Shown: positions 1 to 5,379 of the stretch, one piece after another
How positions within the stretch are numbered: the first letter of the stretch is position 1
How the letters are laid out: every line of letters starts with the position of its first letter
Assembly: GCA_030042815.1 (NCBI GenBank)
Contig: JASHYY010000101.1
Span: 1 to 5,379, forward strand
Length of the DNA stretch: 5,379 nt
Origin: Thermoplasmata archaeon
GTDB taxonomy: Archaea > Thermoplasmatota > Thermoplasmata > Lutacidiplasmatales > UBA184
Direction: 5' to 3'
The notes under the pieces: generated by a model
Told to the model about the DNA's origin: nothing
Databases searched by the model: none
The model's input: the letters and a program-made list of their open reading frames with translations, nothing else
Made by a program: the position numbers and the translations under genes

Positions 1-585
1 CTGTCCCGTGCCGCGATGCGCCAGCGCCTCCAGAAGGAACGTGGAGGAGACTCCCTGGGCGACGCCGGTTTCGATCGCAAGACGGGGTCGGAGCCGGAGC
101 ATGAGGACGTACAGCAGGACCTCTTTTGGGCTCGGCATCCCTCCGAGCACCGACCCCGAGATCTCCCGAGCCGAGTAGCGAGCGACGAGGTCCCGAAGAA
201 GGTACGACGAGATCCGCTCCACCGAGGCGACGGCATCGACCCATTCGTCGCGTTCCAGTACCGATTCGGCGGCGTACACCGCGTACATGAGGAGGGCGAG
301 CTGGGAGGGCGTGTGGGCCCGAACCTCTTCCCCCGAGCGGAAACGGAGGGGGAACGGACCTCCTTCGAACGGTCGGAAGCCGGACTCGAAGAAGGAATGG
401 CTCAGGGGAAGCGACGAGAGTCCGACGAGGAAGCGGCGCTCGACTTCGGCTGCGTTCTCGAGGTTTCGTCGCAGGGCGCGATGGACCGCCAGGTGGGCGT
501 ACGCCTGCGAGGGCCGCCGGCCGGGCACGAGCAAGCGGCCGAGCAGGGGATGCGGTCGCGCTCCGGCCGGATCCCGGGGTTGCAC
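1..585 (-). CDS. Class I SAM-dependent methyltransferase, partial (C-terminus off left edge)
   Basis: The minus-strand frame is open from the left edge up to and beyond 585, with strongly G/C-ending codons like its neighbours. The first 195 residues are visible. Residues 170-178 read AIETGVAQG, followed by VSSTFLLEAL. This matches motif I (E-x-G-x-x-x-G, S-adenosylmethionine binding; E172, G174, G178) at the start of a Rossmann methyltransferase domain. The catalytic core and substrate pocket lie outside the window. Residues 1 to about 150 form an Arg/Leu-rich, probably helical N-terminal region that I do not recognise. GTG 585 is chosen because no ATG, GTG or TTG lies further upstream in frame before the preceding gene, and a TATA-like box sits about 26 bp upstream, which fits a leaderless mRNA. 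TTG 534 and GTG 528 are alternatives. No Shine-Dalgarno is visible. Next to a glycosyltransferase, it may methylate a sugar or glycan, but that is inference. Confidence 0.8.
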   Translation of the reverse strand, partial: MQPRDPAGARPHPLLGRLLVPGRRPSQAYAHLAVHRALRRNLENAAEVERRFLVGLSSLPLSHSFFESGFRPFEGGPFPLRFRSGEEVRAHTPSQLALLMYAVYAAESVLERDEWVDAVASVERISSYLLRDLVARYSAREISGSVLGGMPSPKEVLLYVLMLRLRPRLAIETGVAQGVSSTFLLEALAHRGTGQ

Positions 586-589
586 GCCG

Positions 590-607
590 CGGGCAAGGCC
601 TTGCCCG
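590..607. promoter_or_regulatory. 18-bp perfect palindrome, candidate operator of the methyltransferase gene
   Basis: CGGGCAAGGCCTTGCCCG is identical to its own reverse complement over all 18 bases; the symmetry stops at the next pair outward. It lies directly between the TATA-like box (611-619) and the GTG start (585) and covers the predicted transcription start. This is a typical place for a dimeric archaeal repressor to block RNA polymerase. A hairpin at the RNA 5' end, or chance in G+C-rich DNA, are alternatives. Confidence 0.4.
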
Positions 608-610
608 TAC

Positions 611-619
611 GATAAGTTT
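611..619 (-). promoter_or_regulatory. TATA-box-like element for the methyltransferase gene
   Basis: The minus strand reads AAACTTATC, an isolated AT-rich patch in a G+C-rich gap. Its centre is about 26-29 bp ahead of the GTG at 585. This is the usual archaeal distance from TATA box to transcription start, so the transcript would have little or no leader. The TTATC core is shared with the elements at 1791-1800 and 3451-3460. Confidence 0.5.
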
Positions 620-683
620 GGCAGGCGGACCCGTCCTGCGGTCCTTCGTTCCCCCGGTGCTCTCCGAAGGTGGGACCCGCCGA

Positions 684-1748
684 CTACCGGGAGCTGAGCC
701 CGCGCGGCAGGGCGACCGGATTGATGAACCCGAGCGACGCGAGCTCGGTCCGTTTCAGCGGTAAGTAGAACCGAAGGGCCCACCGTCGCGAGCCGATCGA
801 GAGCAGCAGCAGGAACGCAAGGATCGCCGCGTTCCGAACGTCGCCCTCGCGCAGGTTGCCGAGGACGGCCCGGACCGCCCGCCGCCGAGGGTGGGCCGAC
901 CGCGAGACCGTGCGGCCGGTCATGGTCCAAACGAGGGTCTCGTAGGATTGTTCGCGGCAGTGGGCGAACCGGCGGGCGCTCGCGGTCGGAGCGGCGAGGG
1001 TGAGCCATTCGAACGAGCGGACGGTGCCTTCGAGGAAACGCAAATGGTCGGCCGGAAGGGTGTCCTCGTGGAGCAGATGGGTCCCTTGGCTCACGTGGGC
1101 CCGGAAGTCGACGAGCACGCGGGTCCCGTCCACGATCGCGTCGCCCGGAGGACCGAGCAAGAGGAGGATCGCGAAATCCTGAGCGTTCGTGACCCGGCGG
1201 AGCGACGTGAGCTCGGGAAGGATTGCCGACCGTCGCACCGCGATCGAGCTGGTGTTGTAGAACCCCCCCATCCGGCGGAGGTATCCGAGGCGGGTCCGCG
1301 CCACGGGAAGCGAGGCGCGGGTGTAGATCGAGCGGAACTCGGGGGGCGTGTCGAGGGCGCGTCCGGACTCGTCAATGCGTTGGAATCCGTGGTGGAAGTA
1401 GACCACCTTCGGGTCGGTAAACACCTCGATGATGGCCCGCAGCTTTTCTGGGTGAAACCGGTCGTCATCGTCGAGAAACGCAATGACGTCGCCTCGGGCC
1501 TGGACGACCCCGGTGGCGAGCATGTCGCCGACCGCGCGGGCGTCCGATTCGATGACGGAGACCCCGCGTTCGACCAGTCGAGCGTTGAGCTCCGGGCTCA
1601 CCCCATGCGCCACGACGAGGATCTCGTAGCGAGCGCGATCCACGTCGCATCCGAGGACGGAGTCGACCGCCTCGAGGACGTACTGTTCCCTCCGGAACAC
1701 CGGGATGACGACTGAGACCGTCTCGCGCTCGGTCACCCCTGGTTCCAC
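684..1748 (-). CDS. Glycosyltransferase family 2 (GT-A fold)
   Basis: This 354-residue protein transfers a sugar from an activated nucleotide (or lipid-phosphate) donor onto a glycan or lipid acceptor on the cytoplasmic side. It opens with the GT2 signature VSVVIPVF (residues 11-18). AVGDMLATGVVQARGDVIAFLDDDD follows in two parts: helix 72-85, then strand 86-92 ending in the acidic metal/donor site D93-D96 (the DxD region), then RFHPEKL. N188-A-Q-D-F lies where the catalytic ED/QD-type motif is expected, with D191 as candidate base. Residues 306-320 are very hydrophobic (ILAFLLLLSIG), perhaps one membrane-associated helix; a basic tail follows. The start is GTG 1748, because GGTGA (1756-1760) lies 7 nt upstream; GTG 1736 is a weaker alternative. 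The gene lies 98 bp after the sulfatase-like gene and 98 bp before the methyltransferase. Donor and acceptor cannot be read from the sequence. Confidence 0.9.
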   Translation of the reverse strand: MEPGVTERETVSVVIPVFRREQYVLEAVDSVLGCDVDRARYEILVVAHGVSPELNARLVERGVSVIESDARAVGDMLATGVVQARGDVIAFLDDDDRFHPEKLRAIIEVFTDPKVVYFHHGFQRIDESGRALDTPPEFRSIYTRASLPVARTRLGYLRRMGGFYNTSSIAVRRSAILPELTSLRRVTNAQDFAILLLLGPPGDAIVDGTRVLVDFRAHVSQGTHLLHEDTLPADHLRFLEGTVRSFEWLTLAAPTASARRFAHCREQSYETLVWTMTGRTVSRSAHPRRRAVRAVLGNLREGDVRNAAILAFLLLLSIGSRRWALRFYLPLKRTELASLGFINPVALPRGLSSR

Positions 1749-1755
1749 CCGGCCC

Positions 1756-1760
1756 TCACC
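1756..1760 (-). promoter_or_regulatory. Shine-Dalgarno of the GT2 gene
   Basis: GGTGA on the minus strand, 7 nt before GTG 1748. It matches the archaeal 16S 3'-end complement (GGAGGTGATC) and decides for GTG 1748 over the in-frame GTG at 1736. Confidence 0.55.
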
Positions 1761-1790
1761 AACGCGACCGACACCTACTGAGGCCCCCGA

Positions 1791-1800
1791 GATAAAAACC
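1791..1800 (-). promoter_or_regulatory. TATA-box-like element for the GT2 gene (possible T-rich terminator of the gene before)
   Basis: The minus strand reads GGTTTTTATC, followed by TC. It would place transcription start near 1769, giving a leader of about 20 nt that contains the GGTGA site. The run of five T also lies about 47 bp after the sulfatase stop, with CCCCCGGGGG (1817-1826) in between. It could therefore instead, or also, end the upstream transcript, since archaeal RNA polymerase stops at T-runs. Confidence 0.5.
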
Positions 1801-1846
1801 GTTCGCCTCCGATCCGCCCCCGGGGGGCTCGTTCCCGGAAGGTCGG

Positions 1847-3292
1847 CTACTCGTACCCCCAGGACCGGAGGGCGGAGAGCACCCGCGTGTCTTCGTCGGG
1901 GTGGAGTTCGGGAGCGAAAGGAGCCGGGAGCCGCTGGGAAAGGAACGGTTCGATCAACTCATGCCAGGCGGTCGTGGCTTCCAGCCCGTCCAACGCCTCG
2001 GGATCCACCGCATCCGGGTCCCCGTTTCGCAGGTCCCACCGATACACGACGTGCGATTCGGTGTCGGCGACGTACTTCGTGTCCCCGCAATAGGCAGCGA
2101 CCAGACGGCGGTTCCAGAGCTCTCCCGGGTACCGTCCTCGAAGAACCCGGGCCGTGTCGTGAGCGGGACGACCGTCGCAGTACACGACCCGTTCCGGCCC
2201 GTCCGGCGAGGGCGCGAGTTCGGCCGCCGCCGGCCCTTCGGGTCCCGGCTCCTCCACCCAGGAGGCGATCCATCCCGGGATTTCGCTGAGCGATACCCAT
2301 CGGGCCGTGCGGGTCGGACGTAGGCCCGGAGCCCGAACCAGCAGCGGAACCCGGGTGACCGACTCGGCCGAGCCGTTCCCGTGGTAGACGAATCCCCCTT
2401 CGCCGAACGACTGCCCGTGGTCCGCCGTGACGATGACGAACGTGCGGTCGGCCTCGCCGCTCTGGTCGACGGCTCGCAGGATCTCGCCCACCTTCGCGTC
2501 GGCCCGAGCGATCTCCGAGAGGTATCCGCGCTCGAGGTCGGACCACGGAATCCGGTCCCGAAGCTGGGGGACCATCAGCGCGTGGTTGCGGGATACGAGT
2601 CGGTATCCGAGACGTCGGATCCCGGCGCGGCTCCATTCGGAAGCGTTCCGGAACGGCTCGTGCGCGTCGACGACGTTGATCAAGGCGAAGAAGGGAGACG
2701 ACCGAGAGCGATGGGTGAGCCACTGATCGAAGTCGTGAACGATACGCCCGTCCGCGACCGCGTACTTCCGCGTCTGATACCACAATCCCTCCACGGCCGA
2801 GATCGCGAGGCCCGCCGCCGGGAGCTGACGCAACAGCGAGACGACCCGATCCCCGTACACGATGCGACGGACGCTCTGGACCAGGGAGTTCGCGTTCGAC
2901 TCCCACAGGTCGGCCGTCGTGATCCCGGCCGAGGTTCGGACCGAGGAGAACCCTTCTTCCAGCCCCAGTCCGGCGACCAGAAGGTCGTTCTCGGTGAACA
3001 GCGCCGTCTCGTATCGGTGCTCCTGCCGGAGCCAGTGGGCCAGGCTCCCATGGATCGGGGGGACTCCGGGCGAGGGGAACGCCCCGGTCGGTCTCCCGTT
3101 CAGCATCGCGTAGTGCGAAGGGTAGGTCCAGTTCGAGGGAGCGATCGCCCGGTCGAAGACGACCGATTGGTCGGCCAGCCGGTCGAGAACGGGCGTCCGA
3201 GCGGTACGGCTCCCGCCCCAGCGGGAGAGGCTCTTCGCCCGCAGGCAATCGAGCACGACCAGGAGAACGTTCGGGGGTTCGGCAGACTCCAT
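1847..3292 (-). CDS. Sulfatase-family protein (alkaline phosphatase superfamily) with Thr nucleophile position
   Basis: This 481-residue protein carries the family landmarks in order. NVLLVVLDCLRA (8-19) gives metal ligand D15 and R18. APSNWTYPSHYAMLNGR (51-67) is the active-site segment. INVVDAHEPF (205-214) follows. VTADHGQSFGEGG (288-300) gives metal ligands D291 and H292, and YHGNG (303-307) gives H304. The end, LRSWGYE, resembles the LRxLGY tail common in sulfatases. In the C/S-x-P-x-R sulfatase signature, T56-Y-P-S-H60 replaces Cys/Ser by Thr and Arg by His. Formylglycine cannot form on Thr, so classical sulfate-ester hydrolysis is doubtful; phosphodiesterase, phosphatase or phosphoglycerol/phosphoethanolamine transferase activity is plausible (LtaS and NPP enzymes use Thr). 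No signal peptide is seen, so the domain looks cytoplasmic unless exported otherwise. ATG 3292 is the only start: no other start codon lies in frame before the upstream stop (3391-3389). Confidence 0.88.
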   Translation of the reverse strand: MESAEPPNVLLVVLDCLRAKSLSRWGGSRTARTPVLDRLADQSVVFDRAIAPSNWTYPSHYAMLNGRPTGAFPSPGVPPIHGSLAHWLRQEHRYETALFTENDLLVAGLGLEEGFSSVRTSAGITTADLWESNANSLVQSVRRIVYGDRVVSLLRQLPAAGLAISAVEGLWYQTRKYAVADGRIVHDFDQWLTHRSRSSPFFALINVVDAHEPFRNASEWSRAGIRRLGYRLVSRNHALMVPQLRDRIPWSDLERGYLSEIARADAKVGEILRAVDQSGEADRTFVIVTADHGQSFGEGGFVYHGNGSAESVTRVPLLVRAPGLRPTRTARWVSLSEIPGWIASWVEEPGPEGPAAAELAPSPDGPERVVYCDGRPAHDTARVLRGRYPGELWNRRLVAAYCGDTKYVADTESHVVYRWDLRNGDPDAVDPEALDGLEATTAWHELIEPFLSQRLPAPFAPELHPDEDTRVLSALRSWGYE

Positions 3293-3294
3293 CC

Positions 3295-3301
3295 GATCAC
3301 C
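3295..3301 (-). promoter_or_regulatory. Strong Shine-Dalgarno of the sulfatase-like gene
   Basis: GGTGATC on the minus strand is a seven-base match to the archaeal 16S 3'-end complement and lies 2 nt before ATG 3292 (4 nt counted from GGTGA). The spacing is short but supports ATG 3292. The TGA inside it is also the stop codon of a 31-codon upstream ORF. Confidence 0.55.
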
Positions 3302-3450
3302 CCCACACGGCGGCGAGGCGACCGCGGTCCGTGGGCCGACGTCCGCGGGGTTTCGTTCCGTCGTTCCGGTGATACGAACCGACCGACCTCATGCGAGCCG
3401 CCGCGTGCCCGAGCCCCTGCGGACTCGCGGAGGAGCAGACAGGAAGGAGA

Positions 3451-3460
3451 GATAAACCGC
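3451..3460 (-). promoter_or_regulatory. TATA-box-like element in the 205-bp gap before the sulfatase-like gene
   Basis: The minus strand reads GCGGTTTATC, followed by TC, very close to the GT2 element GGTTTTTATCTC. Transcription would start near 3428 and leave an unusually long leader of about 135 nt before ATG 3292. No better AT-rich patch lies closer to the ATG. A pyrimidine-rich stretch follows it (3431-3450 on the minus strand), so a role in ending the DUF2079 transcript is the alternative. Confidence 0.4.
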
Positions 3461-3497
3461 GCGCCCGACTCGTCGGCGTGCGGGAGGCAAACGTTCC

Positions 3498-5379
3498 CTA
3501 GGCCGAGAGCTGCTGCAATGTAACGGCATACAGCCGGGACGCCACCGAATTCGAGACGGTCCATCCCGCGATCCCCCATACGCCGTTGCCCTTCCAGTCC
3601 ATCCTTTCCGTCACGTTCAGGGTCCCCGAGTACGGTCCCGAGGTCGGATTGTCGACGTACGTGTAGTTTTGAGTGGTCGGTGGGCCGGTCCCGAACCGGA
3701 ACGTATAGGTGTGCTGCTGGCTCACCGGGCCCGAGGCGACCGTCTCGATCTCGACCGGGTACTCGTCCGTGTCGAGACGGATCTGATTTCCTCCGTTCTC
3801 GGCAGAGATCGACACCCAGAACGTGACCTCGTAGGAACCGGGGAGCAGGGAGTAGAAGTAGGGACCATACCAGAGCAGCGTGGCCGCGGGCGTTCCCGAA
3901 GCGGCGAAGACGGACGGGCCGTAGATCGAACTGTTCGTATCGTCCAAGCGGGAGTGGTTCCCCGGCTTGATCGGTCCGCCGGCCCAAGTGGCATCGAACG
4001 GTACGTACAGTTCGGGGGGACCGGTCCAGCCACGCTCCAAGAGCAGCGTCCCGTTGTCCTCCGCCACGATCCCGTAGCTCGAGAGATTGGCGAACTCCGA
4101 GACGACCGCGGAGCTCTCGAAGTCGACGAAGAAGTCGAGGAGAACGTAGGTCGAGCGGTTGACGTACGAGTCGAGCCATCCCACGAACGTCGCGTTCGGC
4201 TGGAAGCTCGAGCTGATCGGGACGACGAACGCGTTCACCCGGCTCGACACCTCGGGAAAGACGGCGGAAACGGTCAGAACGGACGCCGACGGGGGGATGA
4301 GCTCGATGATCCGGTGCAGCGCTTCGTCGTGCGCGCTGACCGTGGGCAGCCCGTGCTCTACCTGCGGGTTGTTCCACCAAGGTGCCGGCAAGAGAGGGGA
4401 CACCATGCTCGTGGAAACCCCGACGGCGAGCACCAGAACGGCCGCGGCCACGACCGGCGGGCCGGTCGCGCGAGAAAGACGCCAGCGGGTCTCGCGAGGC
4501 GGAGGGGCTGTCGACGACTCGGCCGCGGGCCGGGCCCACCAGAACTTTCGAAGCCGTGCAAGACCGAAGACCGCTCCGGCCGCGAGAAACGGCAGAGGAT
4601 ACGCGGCATACTGGTCGCCGAATTGGTAGAGCGTCCCGCCGTTGGAGAGTGCGATCAAGACGACCCACGCGGCGACCGGGAGGAGCAGCCGTTTCGGGCC
4701 GAGGAGGGAGAGAAACCCGAAGGTCCCGAAGAGCACGAGGACGTAGGCGATCTTATCGACGAAGTCGTACGCCAGTGCCGCGACCGCGGCACTCGGGTGA
4801 GTAATCGCGTAGGGAACCGACGTGAAGAACGTGACCCCCGGACCGAGCTTTCGGTAGACATCCGAGTAGGCGGACCCGGTCGAATACTGGGCCCCGTGAA
4901 ACAGGAAATACCCCGCCGTGAGAGCGAGACCCAGCCAGGCGAGCGGAAAAAGCGTCGCCACGGTCGACCGCGACCAGCCGGGCGTCGGGGCCCGCTGACG
5001 GTGGACCAGGGACCAACCGAGGGCGAGAAGCCCTGCCAGCCCGAGGACAAAGAGGAGCGCGGAGACCGCCTCGATCGTAGAGAGCGCGAGCAGCCACGAC
5101 GCGACGAACGACCAGCGCCCCCCGTAGTAGTACGCGTAGATCGCCCACAGGACCGCGGCCGGAACCAGGGCCTCCGGATGGAAATCGTACCAGCCGATCC
5201 CCATCAGGGCAGGGGACGCGAGATAGACCCCACCGACGAGCGTGGCCCACGTTTCCGGGAGACCGATCCGACGGGCCAGAAAATAGATCGGGACACAGCC
5301 GACCGCGAGCGCGGCCGCCTGGAGCACCAGTAGCCCCGACGGAGTGGGGGCGAGGGCGTAGAAGGGTAGTACGATCACG
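3498..5379 (-). CDS. DUF2079 polytopic membrane protein with large extracellular C-terminal domain, partial (N-terminus off right edge)
   Basis: At least 626 residues are visible. The frame opens with GTG at 5378, but this lies at the edge and the family normally has one or more further N-terminal helices, so the gene is treated as 5'-truncated. Residues 1-326 hold about eight or nine hydrophobic segments (for example 14-35, 70-84, 91-122, 139-160, 208-226, 231-246, 258-275, 307-326). The conserved WYDFHPEA (63-70) is a hallmark of DUF2079, which I recall being grouped with GT-C-type membrane glycosyltransferases. Residues 350-390 (SAHDEALHRIIELIPPSASV, then VFPEVSSR) match the typical DUF2079 outside segment. 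From about 450 to 626 follows a Tyr/Thr/Gly-rich, strand-rich region that looks like an added beta-sandwich. Eight N-x-S/T sequons (N395, N407, N431, N442, N474, N482, N571, N588) all lie after the last membrane helix. Likely role: lipid-linked sugar transfer or surface glycan assembly on the outer face (inference). Confidence 0.85.
   Translation of the reverse strand, partial: VIVLPFYALAPTPSGLLVLQAAALAVGCVPIYFLARRIGLPETWATLVGGVYLASPALMGIGWYDFHPEALVPAAVLWAIYAYYYGGRWSFVASWLLALSTIEAVSALLFVLGLAGLLALGWSLVHRQRAPTPGWSRSTVATLFPLAWLGLALTAGYFLFHGAQYSTGSAYSDVYRKLGPGVTFFTSVPYAITHPSAAVAALAYDFVDKIAYVLVLFGTFGFLSLLGPKRLLLPVAAWVVLIALSNGGTLYQFGDQYAAYPLPFLAAGAVFGLARLRKFWWARPAAESSTAPPPRETRWRLSRATGPPVVAAAVLVLAVGVSTSMVSPLLPAPWWNNPQVEHGLPTVSAHDEALHRIIELIPPSASVLTVSAVFPEVSSRVNAFVVPISSSFQPNATFVGWLDSYVNRSTYVLLDFFVDFESSAVVSEFANLSSYGIVAEDNGTLLLERGWTGPPELYVPFDATWAGGPIKPGNHSRLDDTNSSIYGPSVFAASGTPAATLLWYGPYFYSLLPGSYEVTFWVSISAENGGNQIRLDTDEYPVEIETVASGPVSQQHTYTFRFGTGPPTTQNYTYVDNPTSGPYSGTLNVTERMDWKGNGVWGIAGWTVSNSVASRLYAVTLQQLSA

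Noticed and set aside
402..596. Minus-strand 64-codon frame starting near 596
   Set aside because: Different phase from the methyltransferase; Pro/Ser/Arg-rich product with no motif. The GTG 585 frame is open through to the left edge.
16..615. Plus-strand open frame of 199 codons near the left edge
   Set aside because: It lies opposite the methyltransferase frame, which carries SAM-binding motif I. The plus product is a charged shadow without recognisable features.
3320..3329. 10-bp palindrome GACCGCGGTC in the same leader
   Set aside because: Short, G+C-rich palindromes of this length are expected by chance, and it is not placed next to the candidate TATA box.
3353..3368. Tandem 8-bp repeat TCGTTCCG x2 in the leader of the sulfatase-like gene
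   Set aside because: Only two copies, short, with no matching copies elsewhere in the window; too likely by chance to call an operator.
2381..3523. Plus-strand open frame of 380 codons opposite the sulfatase-like gene
   Set aside because: Charged, low-complexity antisense shadow. The opposite strand holds all sulfatase-family landmarks, and there is no promoter or ribosome-binding site for the plus frame.
3100..4668. Minus-strand open frame of 522 codons in another phase, spanning DUF2079, the gap and the start of the sulfatase-like gene
   Set aside because: Arg/Gly/Pro-rich product with no motifs. It overlaps two well-supported genes and is a phase shadow of high G+C sequence.
3669..5333. 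Long plus-strand open frame of 554 codons opposite the DUF2079 gene
   Set aside because: It is the antisense of hydrophobic codons in G+C-rich DNA: its product is almost all Arg, Glu, Asp and Gly with no fold signature, and the minus-strand frame has clear family motifs.

Overview
The window is G+C-rich and probably archaeal. Three intergenic gaps each carry an AT-rich patch reading TTATC on the minus strand. These look like archaeal TATA boxes, not bacterial -35/-10 pairs. Two genes have ribosome-binding sites of the GGTGA(TC) type, and the leftmost gene appears leaderless. The large membrane protein has many N-glycosylation sequons in its outside portion. A high-GC euryarchaeal lineage such as Thermoplasmatota would fit, but lineage is inferred from style and not proven by any marker gene here.

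All four protein genes run leftward (minus strand). In transcription order they are: (1) 5378-3498, a DUF2079-type polytopic membrane protein whose N-terminus lies off the right edge; (2) 3292-1847, a sulfatase-fold (alkaline phosphatase superfamily) enzyme with Thr at the usual nucleophile position; (3) 1748-684, a family 2 glycosyltransferase; (4) 585-1, the first 195 codons of a class I SAM-dependent methyltransferase that runs off the left edge. The methyltransferase frame has no stop and no ATG near its 5' end; it was recovered by reading the minus strand from a GTG.

The gaps are 205, 98 and 98 bp. Each holds a candidate TATA element, so the genes may be transcribed separately. The first gap also has a long leader with a possible 31-codon upstream ORF. 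The last gap has a perfect 18-bp palindrome between the TATA box and the methyltransferase start, a good position for an operator.

Together the products fit building or modifying a cell-surface glycan: sugar transfer in the cytoplasm (GT2), a membrane enzyme with a large sequon-rich outside domain (DUF2079), a phospho- or sulfo-ester enzyme, and a methyltransferase. The exact substrate cannot be read from the sequence. I see no tRNA, rRNA, CRISPR array, insertion sequence, integrase or attachment site, and no credible plus-strand gene.
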